Both the position numbers and the translations under genes were made by a program. This document shows positions 44,474 to 55,412 of a DNA stretch of 64,000 bases, piece by piece; the first letter of the stretch is position 1; each line of letters opens with the position of its first letter. A model generated the notes under the pieces. The model had not been told where the DNA came from. It was given only the letters and a program-made list of their open reading frames with translations, and did no database searches. Origin of the DNA: Trissonchulus latispiculum (lineage: Eukaryota; Nematoda; Enoplea; Enoplida; Ironidae); assembly GCA_030248195.1 (NCBI GenBank), contig JASAND010022121.1, positions 1-64,000 of the forward strand. The letters are read 5' to 3'.

Positions 44474-46808
44474 TTACAGGCTAGTTTTTGCTTTTGTACA
44501 AGGCGCGTGATCAATGAAAAGAGGGGCCAAGGCACTGATGTCGGTTTTGTCGGTAATTCCTGCGAAAAGCTGCTGAACGCACTGTTGTTCACGTTCCAGC
44601 GCATCATCTGGCCAAATCGAAATAGCCTGTGCCTGTAGTTCCGAAATATATCGCCGGACCGACTCCCCGTGACGCTGGACCCGTCTAGCGAAAGATACGT
44701 ACCTGTCCCGGATAGACAATTGCGGTCGTGGAAATTGGGATTTCAGTAAATTGACGAATCCTTCGAAAGTGTCCGCAACCTCCGGACCACAGCGAGAGGC
44801 ATAGATCAGGACTTTTCCCGTTAATTTGTTGAACAATAGCCTGGCCCACTGCTCGGCTGGGATTCTGTGAATTTTTGCCACCGACTTGAAATTCAGGAGC
44901 CAATCTTCCAAATACATCCGATCCGGGTCAAAGCGAGGAATATCCCGTAGGATGTCGATGTACATTCTATACAAAGAAGCATCATGCTTCGCGACCGAAG
45001 AATCTGTGGCCTGCGTAGTCTGTGGCGTAGGATGATGTGAGTATGTTTGAGTCGAAGGGACTGGGAGAGGGGCAATTTTTGGAGCCGAAACAGGAGGGGC
45101 CGCCCGAAGAAGTGGAGGGCGCACCACAGGTGGAGGGGGAGGTAAGGGACCAGGAGGAGGAGGAGGAGGAGGAGGAGGAGGAGGAGGAGGAGGAGGAGGA
45201 GGAGGAGGAGGAGGAGGAGGAGGAGTAGGATTGGGAGGATTTGGCGGTAGAGCTGCCGTCACCCGTGGCGCAGGGTGCCTGACAGGAATTTGCATCAAAG
45301 GGGGATGAGGAGGATGCCCAGCCATACACACCCCTGATACAAATGATAACCCCACGTATTTGGCCGCAGAGTCAGGTAGGAGGGCCCCCCTGCGTGTGAT
45401 TCTGAGTATAGAATTCAGGGGAGACCAGTGGAGGATTCAGAGTGGCAGAATCCGGGACAACAGGGTAAACGACATCAGGGGAGGGTGGAGGATACGGACC
45501 AGGAATGCCCACAGCTCCGTGAGCACACGGTGGCTGAACATGATCCGCCGGATCTGTATCTCGAATCATGACTAAATTTGGATCAATCTGACCAGCTGTC
45601 GTCACTGGGAGGAGAGTCGATCCTGAAATTTGAGCTTGGGGGGACGCGTATTCTGACGAATTCTCCTGGGGGACAGTTCCTTCCACTTGCTGAGTCTACA
45701 AGGAACCGCCTGCGTATAGATGGCGCCTGCGTATCCCGGGGAATCAGATGCGTATCCGCCACTGTGTTCGGCAAACCAGGGGGGTATCCCTGAGGGTACC
45801 CCAAATTTTGACCAGGACTCAAGACCCTCTGATAAGCGTCATGGATAAATCTCTCGTCAGAGGACTGCGTAGTCGACACGAGGGCGGAGGATTGAGCCAA
45901 ATTTTTATTTAAACCTTGACTCCCTCCTGCACCCGACTGAACAACGGTATTATCGAGGACGGGGGCAAGGCCCCCTTCCCCCGGGGGAAGGGCCCTACCA
46001 TCAGGGAAATCAGACTCACAAGTGTTGACAGACAGAGGTGCCGGCAAGGCGAAACGAGACACTGACAGGGGGGCCGCTCTCCCCACCATTTGAACATAAG
46101 TTTCGGCCGAATTTTCAACATAATCTGTTCTCCTAATAACGTTCTTTGCCGGAGCTGAAACAGCATGGCGAGAAACCAAATGGGGACCCGCCCCTTCTAA
46201 ATTCTGAACCGTAGTCTCCCGAGCAAGATGGACCGTAGACGGATCCATTCCGTCAAACTGACACTGACTGAGACTGCCACTTCAAATTCTTGGGAGACAG
46301 AACCCACCCCTGGGGGGGAGGAGCCACCCCCGCTGGCGCAGGTGCCTGTTCGGCTACCGCGACTAGCGGTCCCCCCCCCCCAAGTTTGCTGCAACATCTC
46401 ACTATAACCCCCCGCACCAATAGACTGTACATTAGACCCAGGCACAGCCGCAGGCTGACCCAGTGAACTGAATAGTGGGACCCGAGGGATTTCCCCCGGC
46501 CCACCCCCAAACTTTGCGAAGTTTGTTCATTAACCACAGGGGAACTGGGAGTTGTGGCCACTGGGGAAGGACGGAGCGAGCCCCGACCCACCCCAGTCAA
46601 TGTTGGACGCGGCGTCCCCCGACCCCCGAACTGATGCCGGTTTGGGGGAGATTTCCCCCGCACCCAGTCCAGTCAAGGCAGGCGGTGACATCGCAAAACT
46701 TTCGTCTACCTCTGGAGCCTGATGAGCAGGCATATTTTCAAAAAGAAAAACTTTTTCTTTTTGCTCTTTTGTTCTGGCGCGAGTATTTGGAGGAGAAAAA
46801 CCAGGCAT
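44474..46808 (-). pseudogene. gag: Gag-like retroelement protein with Pro/Gly-rich N-terminus, frameshifted
   Basis: On the minus strand the most N-terminal start is at 46,808 (MPGFSPPNTRARTK). A Pro/Ser/Gly-rich region runs through all three frames with at least three shifts, and after a poly-Pro run the last frame (45,355-44,474, 293 codons) carries a capsid-like domain: RFDPDRMYLEDWLLNFKSVA, then FEGFVNLLKSQFPRP, SFARRVQRHGESVRRYISEL. This spacing is that of Ty3/Gypsy-type Gag capsids. No zinc knuckle, protease or polymerase follows below 44,474. It is a Gag remnant or a lone Gag derivative. Sequence just upstream (attggcgaaagtg on the minus strand) could be an old primer site. Confidence 0.65.
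45153..45226. repeat. (GGA)n microsatellite inside the Gag-like region
   Basis: About 24 GGA triplets on the + strand, coding for a poly-Pro run on the minus strand. Expansion here keeps the frame. Confidence 0.95.
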
Positions 46809-47747
46809 TTACCGCATAACACTTTCGCCAATTTTGTAAAAATGTAGTTGCTCGATGTACTGCTAAATAAACGACTAATAAAGAAATGTGCAGGTCCTTA
46901 CATCTATAGTGTATGCCTAAATTCTATCTCCTCGCGCCTATCTAATGAAAATACAAAAATTAGAAATCAGGGGAACACGATACTTTTACTTCAATAACTA
47001 ACTTCAACTATACATTTTCATAAGATCTCAAAGGCACAATAGGACAAAACTCTCACAATAAATTCAATACCACCTGGGATTCACAGCTGCCAACACAAAG
47101 ATGTTCAAAAGACAAGGAATATTTCACAACGGGAAGAGACTCCATTAACAGACACAGTTTGATAATATGATTGGGTCGTCAGAAAACCACTACGTCCCAG
47201 CGGAGATCCGGCATTTTACGTTATGGCCAGCGTTTCAGAACAGATCAGCCCAAGCCTGGCCGCAACCTTAACCAACACAAAGACACCAAAGATCTACCTT
47301 AGTCTAATGGTCCTAACCTAACGTACTATTCATCGCTCAGAAGAAATGCGAATTACTTTTAGATCTGGTCATTCTGTTTTATGTAGTTGTCTACAGGAAG
47401 TCATTTTTTTATAAAATACTGCTTTGTAGAAAAATCGGAGATGCTATATCTGAAATATACTAAAAGAGACGACGTTAACAGACACAGCTCGATATTAGAA
47501 TTCCAAAGGCTGGCGCAAATTGTTTGCTGTCTGGGTAACGAATAGAAATAGTGTTAAACAAATTCCAAAATCTGCCCACCGCATATTTATGTGGTTAACC
47601 ACAGTTCTGACTAGCTATAAATATGAAGTTTTCTTCAAATTTCGTTCAGTATCTGTTTTCCCTTTTGACTACAGTGGACAAGTTCAGTGGACAAGTTCAG
47701 CTAGAATTTCGGTACGTTTGGAGTTGCACGTTGCACGTTATAGACTG
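46809..47747. other. No supported gene
   Basis: Noncoding DNA upstream of the Gag-like region. No LTR partner is recognised. A 107-codon open stretch from 47,520 runs into the word-dense block and is not called. Confidence 0.35.
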
Positions 47748-48030
47748 TACACCATCCGTTCCCGAAGCTACAATACTCCACTTCGGGAGCCTATTTCATA
47801 TAAATTACATTTGCTACATTGCAACTACCATGTAACAATGTAGTTGAATTTCAGTTTAATATACATTCCTATAATGCAATGTAGTTACGTTGCATTTTAT
47901 ACATTACAATGTAGTGGTTTTCATAATGCTTTCAATAGGATGGTCATTGTAATAACATTACATTAGTTTCATAAATACATTTTAGGTATGCTACATTGTA
48001 TTTTCAGTAACACTGGAACTACATTTTTTA
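47748..48030. repeat. CTACATTG/CAATGTAG word-dense block
   Basis: Five exact CTACATTG or CAATGTAG octamers, plus about six near matches (TACATTT, ACATTAC, CATTGTA), lie in 280 bp in both orientations with irregular spacing. The block can form many alternative short hairpins. Confidence 0.65.
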
Positions 48031-48084
48031 ATGTGGTCAAGACCGCGATAATGTTGGTATTTTCCATAAACGGAATCTTTACTC

Positions 48085-48310
48085 TAGCACAGCACAGTTA
48101 AATGAGTTATTTTAACTAGCCGGGGCTAAATTGGTTAAAAATTGTTTAACTCGATGTTCGTGCGAAAATTGGTTAAAATTAACTCTTTCCAACTAACCTG
48201 CCTTTGAGCGCACACAAAAGGGTTCAAGTTCACTGAGTTAGTTTTAGCTCGGCTACTATTCGTGCACGATTAACTAACGTGCAAAATTAACTCTTTTAAC
48301 TCTGCGGCCG
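48085..48310. repeat. GTTAA/TTAAC word-dense, weakly palindromic block
   Basis: About nine GTTAA or TTAAC words in 225 bp. The left half (tagccggggctaaa) pairs roughly with the right half (gttttagctcggcta), so the block is an imperfect palindrome and could be a decayed MITE. Confidence 0.55.
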
Positions 48311-48400
48311 TATTCCCCTTGTAAGCCATTGAACACGGAGGCTAAATATAACACGCCGGCGAAAGACAAATAAGCCTACCCAAGTTGCCAAAAATAAACG

Positions 48401-51255
48401 ATGTTTTCGCCATTGCAGGGGTAGCTAAATTAACAAACTTAAGCATGGGCATTGCATACAACGGGTTGAAATAAATCTTCAGCTCTGAAGTGGGCACACA
48501 CGCTAGAAATAAAAACAATTAACCTTTTTGTGACTGCTATTGGTGCTTCCAAATATTATTTATGACTTTGTTACATCAAGAGTCTCGATTAAATGAAAGA
48601 CTAACAATACAAGGTACATGATGTATTTGATAGCGTTTGCAGTCTACCTGATAAAATTACGAAGGACATTTTTAATTTTACTGGCGGAGTTGCCCCATCG
48701 ACTTGTAGATCTGTCAGGCTTTTTAGTTGTAAATCGCATTCGAAATGACACAATAAGTCGATTTTACGAATATTCTGGTACTGTTTCAAGAGACCACCGC
48801 GTCTCAAAAAGCACAGGCATAAATGATGCAACAACACTTGAATCTCATTTGCATAATTTGCATGACGTAAAATTATTCTATTTTCAATTCCTGTCAAGGG
48901 GGGCAAATTCTGTTCAGCGTAAAGAAATATTTAACACTGTCTCCTCCGCTATTAATAGCCGTTGACTAATCCGGTACTTAAATAATGAACAGCAGCGAAT
49001 ACTTGGATTTTTTTAGCTTTGTCCTCTTCCTCTTTAGCCATAATTTCTGATTTTTCGGCCGGTATTTAAAAATGTTTGTAAAGGGAGGGACGCACTTGGA
49101 GCTGCTGAAAGTTCAAAACATTTAAGAATTTGATAATATAGAAACTTTTAGTTTACAACGGGGACCGAGTAGAACCAAACATTTTTGAATATTTGTCTCC
49201 GATTTTGCTACAGATTATGGGATATTGTAGATCAAATTTTTGAGTTGCCTCGGCTCCCCACAAAAGTGAATTTTAAAAATTTCTTGCCCTTGTCTAAAAC
49301 GATGTTTTCGGCATTGCAGAGGTTGCCAAATCAACAAACTTAAGCATGTGCATTGCACACAACGGGTTGAAATAAATTTTCAGTTCTGAAGTGGGCCCAC
49401 CCGCTATAGATATTTGCCTTCGGCAAAATAAGAATTAACCTTTTTGTGACTGCTATTGCTGCTTCCAAATATTATTTGTGACCTTGTTACATAAAGAGTC
49501 TAGATTAAATGAAAGACTAACAATACAAAGTAGATGATGTATTTGATAGCGTTTGCGGTATACCTGATCAAATTAGGAAGGACATTTCTAATTTTACTGT
49601 TTGGAGTTACCCCATCCGCTTGTACATCTGTCAGACGTTTCAGTTGCAAATTGCATACAAAGTGACACAAGTCGATTTTTACGAATATTCCTGTACTGTT
49701 TCAAGACACAGATTGTTCCACGTCTCCAAAGGTGCAGACATAAATGATGCAACAACACTTGAATCTCATTTGCATAATTTGCTTGAAGCAAAATTGTTCT
49801 ATTTTCAAGTTTCTTTAGCCATAATTTCTGATTTTTCGGCCGGTATTTAAAAATGTTTGTAAAGGGAGAGACGCACTTGGAGCTGCTGAAAGTTCAAAAC
49901 ATTTAAGAATTTGATAATATAGAACCTTTTAGTTTACAACGGAGACCGAGTAGAACCAAACATTTTTGAATATTTGTCTCCGATTTTGCTACAGATCATG
50001 GGATATTGTAGATCAAATTTTTGAGTTGCCTCGGCTCCCCACAAAAGTGAATTTTAAAAATTTCTTGCCCTTGTCAAAACGATGTTTTCGGCATGGCAGA
50101 GGTTGCCAAATCAACAAACTTAAGCATGTGCATTGCACACAACGGGTTGAAATAAATTTTCAGTTCTGAAGTGGGCCCACCCGCTATAGATATTTGCCTT
50201 CGGCAAAATAAGAATTAACCTTTTTGTGACTGCTATTGCTGCTTCCAAATATTATTTGTGACCTTGTTACATAAAGAGTCTAGATTAAATGAAAGACTAA
50301 CAATACAAAGTAGATGATGTATTTGATAGCGTTTGCGGTATACCTGATCAAATTAGGAAGGACATTTCTAATTTACTGTTTGGAGTTACCCCATCCGCTT
50401 GTACATCTGTCAGACGTTTCAGTTGCAAATCGCATACAAAGTGACACAAGTCGATTTTTACGAATATTCCTGTACTGTTTCAAGACACAGATTGTTCCAC
50501 GTCTCCAAAGGTGCAGACATAAATGATGCAACAACATTTGAATCTCATTTGCATAATTTGCTTGAAGCAAAATTGTTCTATTTTCAATTCCTGAAAGGGG
50601 GGGGGCAAATTCTGTTCAGCGTAGAGAAATATTTAATACTGTCCCCTACTTTATTAATAGTCGTTGACTAATCCGGTACTTGAAGAAAGAACCGCACCGA
50701 AAATTTGGATTTTTCTGACCTTTGCCCCATTCCTCTTTAGCCATAATTTCTGATTTTTCGACCAGTATTTAAAAAAAGTTTGTAAAGGGAGAGAGGCACT
50801 TGGAGCTGCTGAAATTTCAAAATATTTAAGAATTTGATAGTTTAGAAACTTTTAGTTTGTGACGAAGACCGAGTAGAACTGGGCATTGCATACAACGGGT
50901 TGAAATAAATTTTCAGTTCTGAAGTGGACCCACCTGTTATCGATATTTTGCCTTCCGCAAAATAAAAATTTAGCTTTTTGTGACTGCTATTGCTGCTTCC
51001 AAATAATATTAGTGACTTTGTTAGATCAATAGTGTAGATTAAATGCAAGACTAACAATAAAAGGCATATGGTGTATTTGATGGCGTTTGCAGTATACCTA
51101 ATACAATTAGGAAGGACACTTTTCATTTTACTGACGGATTTGCCCCATCGACTCTCAAGAGGGGGCAAATTCTGCTCAGCGTAAAGAAACATTTAATACT
51201 GTCCCCTCCGTTATTAATAGTCGTTGACTAATCCGGTACTCAAAAAATGAACTGC
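48401..51255 (+). repeat. Four tandem units of 0.8-0.9 kb
   Basis: The landmark atgttttcg(c/g)cat is at 48,401, 49,302 and 50,082 (spacings 901 and 780 bp); a fourth, truncated unit begins near 50,880 at gggcattgcatacaacgg. Unit 2 lacks about 120 bp near 49,808, and unit 4 lacks the middle. Units 2 and 3 are most alike, so they arose most recently. Open frames of 65-116 codons in the units (for example 48,618-48,965) are not conserved in frame between units. No gene is called. A hairpin atttgccttcggcaaaat occurs in units 2 and 3. Confidence 0.85.
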
Positions 51256-51286
51256 GAACGAATGAACGGAAGTTGACTTTCACTGT

Positions 51287-52436
51287 TTTTGTGATGCTTT
51301 TGGCTGTTTCTGCATATGTACAGTTTGCGTTGCGTACCATGACTTGAGTTGACACCTTGTATTCTCAAGTGTAACGCTAGCTCCTATAATAGCTGTCCCC
51401 TTGCCAAGATTAGTGCTGATGGCCGTAGTGATTGGAACCCGTACAATGTCCTTCCTTGATAAGAAAAGCCAATAGCTACTAAGGCTTTGTGGACCGACTC
51501 CAAATGTGTGTTGTCGTGGATTCATTCCAAGAAGTTACAGCCAGCCTTTGTAGATAATCGTTTGCGCGAAATGCGTTCAGCGACATTTACAAAGTTCAGG
51601 TAGGTTCCGACTGCTCAAAATCAAGCCGATCTTCCAACCAGAGGATGTAGCTAGCAAGATTTGGCTGAGACCTCTCTTTCCTGGGAGGACCCTTCGTGGT
51701 TGAAGGTGAATGATCAGTTTAGGCCAAAAAATTCGGAGTTTGAAGAATCTACGATTGAAAGCGATGACGCATTGTCCGTAGCAAATGATGAACATGTTGA
51801 ATCACTGGCTCCGCTTGGCGTGAACATTGAGAGCTACTCTACTCTCGGAAAACTGCTACGAGTTACTGCACTTGTTCGAAGATTCATCTTGAATTCTAGA
51901 AAACTAAAATCAAGAAGAAAACCACACGCCCGATTTGTACTGATCTGCTTCTGAAGTGGAAGAAAGGTCAACGATTCCTCAACCAATTTTGGACGAGTTG
52001 AATACCTTCAGTCTTTACGCGAACGTAAAGAGCCGAAGCGTCGTCACGACTCTACCAACAGGTTCCTCAGGTTGATTATGTCGTGATTATTGCTGATCGA
52101 TGTCCCCGTGCTCAATGGGGTCTTGCCAAGATCCACAAATTGGTCCAAGGTGCTGATGGTAACAGCTTTTGGTCCGCACGGCTTCAAGCAATATTCCGCA
52201 ACGCCCTGTCCGTCTTTTGGTGCCGCTTGAAGTCGATGATTCGAATGATTCGATCGACGTCAGGTCCCAACCAATGCTGGATCCAAGGAAGCCAGGCTTC
52301 AGCGAGCGTCTGCTACCAGAGCAAAGCTATGGCTCAGGGACTTTGCCTCGCTGGAGTGCCGTGACGAGCAGGAAGATAGATCTTCTTGCTCCTAAGAAAC
52401 TTACTTTTCCTGAACGTTACCTCCTGTTTCATTGAC
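51287..52436 (+). pseudogene. pol: BEL/Pao retroelement pol remnant
   Basis: Successive frames give BEL/Pao landmarks in order: FCDA (51,287), a Pro-Leu-Pro-Arg-Leu stretch, RNase H-like WTDSKCVLSWIHSKK (51,492) and NRLREMRSA, then ADLPTRGCS, WEDPSWL (51,682), LGKLLRVTALVRRFI, and near the end EYLQSLRERKEPKRR, CPRAQWGLAKIHKL and RRPVRLLVPLE-like text. Most of the integrase core between LVRRFI and EYLQSL is missing. At least three stops and four frame changes break it. Reverse transcriptase and LTRs are not seen. Not functional. Confidence 0.75.
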
Positions 52437-52727
52437 TGCAGTTAATGGAAATTAGCTTTTCTTGTCTGCAGTCAGACTTTGTTTACTTTTGTACGAAACT
52501 TACGTCTTGTTATGTTGATGATTTTTCTGGTAACTGTGTTTAATTAAATACGCTATGGTTTAAGTTTATAGCGACAATTATATGATTTCTGTTGCGAGAA
52601 TTTCACAGCTGTCAAATATTGGGACGTTTATTCTACATACAAATAACAACAAATAAAATTTCATGTCAAATTTCTAATAAGGTTTGTGAAAGTGATAAGA
52701 GTGCGAATTTTAATTAGAAATATGGAA
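52437..52727. other. No supported gene
   Basis: A/T-rich DNA downstream of the BEL/Pao remnant. The short repeated word gtctgcagt near 52,435-52,475 is the only pattern seen. Confidence 0.35.
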
Positions 52728-53193
52728 CATATTCTGGGAAGTTGCTATTTCTAAGACAATGCGTTTTTCTTGTGCATGGTTTTAATGAGATTTAAAAATA
52801 ATACAGAATTCTTCCGGCAAATTTCAATATGAATCAAACACTCAAATGCGAAATCTAAGTACATTGAGTCTATTCTTCCGCCACTTTAAAATTGACGGAC
52901 CCATATGTTAAGACCATTAATCCATGCCCTACTTGTGTAGGAGATATCCCCAATGGCAAGCTGTGAATGCTCCCTCCAGGCGAAATACTGATGTTTTATC
53001 TATCTGCAACTAAACATTCCAGCTGCGTTGGGAGCCTCAACTGAGTCTTAAACCCAGCCATTTGCAGTGCATATTCTGGGAAGTTGCTATTTCTAAGACA
53101 ATGCGTTATTCTTGTGCATGGTTTTTAATGAGATTTAAAAATAATACAAAATTCTTCCGGCAAATTTCAATATGAATCAAACACTCAAATGCG
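52728..53193 (+). repeat. Pair of direct 125-bp repeats
   Basis: Text from catattctgggaagttgcta to aatcaaacactcaaatgcga occurs at 52,730-52,852 and 53,070-53,192 with only a few differences, separated by about 215 bp. Possibly a recent local duplication or very short terminal repeats. Confidence 0.8.
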
Positions 53194-53964
53194 ATCAAAT
53201 CAAACACTCAAACTGGGCGGATGTTTTTGTACGTGTCTCTCGTCTGCCTTTTCAGTAAGGCAACTTTTTTTCCAAACTTTTGGGCAGGGGGATTTCACTC
53301 CCCTTTTCTTCGGGTTTTCCCTTTTTCCGCCTATTTTCCCTGTGGGATAAGGTTTGAAGGTTTGTGTTTTTATATGTCAATATCTATTAAAGTGTTTATT
53401 CTTTTTGAACTGTAAAATTTATTCTGGCCCTTGTCGTTTGTCATTCATATTTCTTTGTCAAAAATCGGAACAGTAAAGTCACGGTACTTTTTAGATTGCC
53501 GGCGCCTTCCGTAGTTGGTTAGGGGTGAGCGAGTTAGGCGGAGATGACATGCACACACTCTCAAACCTTAGCAATTCTTCTTTAATTTAAATTCATCTTT
53601 TATTGAGACAATTCATATCTTTACACTGGACTGGATCGGTTACGGACAAAAAAGCCGACCATTATAAAACATGGCGTGCCATAGAGACCTTCACGGACCC
53701 GCATGTAAAAGTTCTGGGTCCATTCGGCATTGCAATTCATACTCTAAAACGTTTCGACATCAATGCGGCCCGGCCCAACCCCTAGGTTCACAATTTTGCT
53801 TTGTATACCAGACAGACTAAAATACTTCAACACAACCAACGGTTTCAATAAAATTCAGATGTTAAAGCGCTACACATAAAAGTAAGATCTTCGACTATAA
53901 TAATTTCATAAATAAAAGTACATATATATAGGCATTGTATGCATATACTTTGCAACTATTCTTA
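53194..53964. other. No supported gene; weak SINE relic
   Basis: At 53,545-53,615 gacatgcacacactctcaaa followed by gagacaattcat recalls the SINE body at 1,960-2,010. A 61-codon open stretch at 53,603-53,785 is unsupported. Confidence 0.3.
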
Positions 53965-54570
53965 GAAGGTGGTGATTTCTTTTGGGCAACATAGTTTTGG
54001 CTGACGGCGTGAATCAAGATGATATTTGACGAAACTTGCTAAAATAAGTTCGTTTACTTTCTAACACCCTTCGCGCAATTCCGCTTCAAAAATTTCAGAA
54101 TTCCGTTTTGTCGGTTCTTGCCAATTTCTGAAAATTTGGCAGCTGTAGCATAACTATGACAATATCCATGCGAAAGAGCTCATTGAACTCTACAAGTTTG
54201 CTTTCGAAAGCAACTTTCTAAAATTTCGCTATCGTGAAATATAGCCAATTTTCTTATTTTATGGTTGTTTAATATTAGCAACCCAGAAAGGTTGAAATTA
54301 GTGTAACAGTCTAGTCTCTGTGTTCGAGGATGTGGCACAGTGGAAGAGCATTCTAGCTTGGAGCAAGATCCATAGCTTGGCGGTTCGATCCCCGCTTTGG
54401 GCACTTTTCTTCACATCTTTCAGATCGTGATTTCAACCTTTCACAGCGTAGCAAACTTGTCCTTTCTGCAGAAATAATCCATTATTTCTTGAGCTATGCG
54501 AACTGTAAAATCAAACTTAAGGTGTCGGCTTGAAGTTCTCGCAGGGGCAAATTATTCGACACATTATCAT
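53965..54570 (+). repeat. Diverged interspersed repeat with tRNA-like insert
   Basis: Homologous to 24,950-25,390 on both sides of the insert at 54,287-54,441. Ends near ttattcgacacattatcatcc. Confidence 0.55.
54287..54441 (+). mobile_element. 155-bp tRNA-like element flanked by inverted 12-mers
   Basis: Between aaaggttgaaat and its complement atttcaaccttt lies a tRNA-like sequence: A-box-like gatgtggcacagtgg at about 54,335, anticodon-arm-like tctagcttggagcaaga, B box ggttcgatcc at 54,381-54,390. The stems are imperfect, so it is not a functional tRNA. The second copy of the host repeat lacks this piece, which supports a separate insertion. Confidence 0.5.
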
Positions 54571-55351
54571 CCTCCAATTATTATCCCGCCGGCTGTAATC
54601 ATAAAAATGTTGTTTTGCAAAAAACTCGACCAGTATATTCCTCAAGGATTGTGTAGCATTCACCACAGAAGCTGGAGGTATGCTACTCACATATGGGTTC
54701 TGCACAAATGTACCCAGGAACGTATTTTAGTTGCTCCGATAGTTACCTTTAAGTTAAAGTGGAACCTTGCCGATGTTGAAAAAAGCAGGAAAATCCAGGT
54801 TGCGCACACATTTCAGTTTATTTCGAAGAGCGATTTCATAATAACGTATAAACTGAAAATAGTTTCTAAAGTCTTTCTTCAAAAATGTTTTTTAAAACTT
54901 TTAGAAAAGTGGCATTAATTTCAATGTATGCACTAAAAAGAGAAAGTGTCAAGCTGCATTTAGATATAAAAATGGCATCTTTACTTCAAACAATGAATGA
55001 GTAATAATGTTTCAAAGTTGACGTGACCAAAAGGAATCGCTACCTGTCCTGAAAGCAATACACATGGTTAACTGAACAAGTGGAAAATGATAATTCATTT
55101 GAATATGCTTCAAATAGCTTTTATGTTTGGATTATTGGCATTTAGAAAACATGCAATAGATGGCAGTTGATATTGGAAAAAAGCTTAGGGAATTTTGGTT
55201 CGACCGAAGCCGGACAGTCAATATTTTTATCCACATCCACGGTTCGTCCCGGCCTGGCTCTGCCCGCGGGCGGGTAGCCGAGGAAGGACCGACACTTTTG
55301 AGAGAGGTTCTCTAGCAGGCAACTGTAAGTGTGTTAGCTTGTTTCAGACAA
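54571..55351. other. Upstream region of the kringle gene
   Basis: No TATA box is obvious before 55,352. A short GC-rich patch (cccgcgggcgggtagcc, 55,263-55,279) is unusual for the surrounding DNA and could be promoter-associated. Text gcaact|gtaagtgtg to cttgtttcag just before the ATG looks like splice sites, but the intron would be only about 26 bp. Confidence 0.3.
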
Positions 55352-55412
55352 ATGGCTTCAGCCACGTCAAAAATATTTGCTGGTGCGCTGCTTTTGCTGT
55401 CTGGAGCAGGAG
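55352..55412 (+). CDS. Kringle gene, exon 1: signal peptide
   Basis: ATG at 55,352 opens 20 codons: MASATSK, then IFAGALLLLSGAG, a compact signal peptide. The exon ends in one extra base (phase 1) at a strong donor G|gtaaga. Phase 1 matches the kringle exon 3.2 kb downstream. The product is expected in the secretory pathway. Confidence 0.65.

Noticed and set aside
48618..48965. 115-codon gene in tandem unit 1
   Set aside because: The frame is broken in units 2 and 3 by indels, so there is no sign of coding constraint.
54335..54410. tRNA gene
   Set aside because: Acceptor and T stems mismatch; only the A and B boxes are recognisable.
54496..54918. 140-codon gene
   Set aside because: Its first 75 bp lie in the interspersed repeat shared with 25.3 kb, and no domain or splice support is seen.
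55316..55350. 26-bp intron just before the kringle gene ATG
   Set aside because: gtaagt..ttgtttcag borders are present, but the length is below known spliceable size for most animals. Left as untranslated leader.
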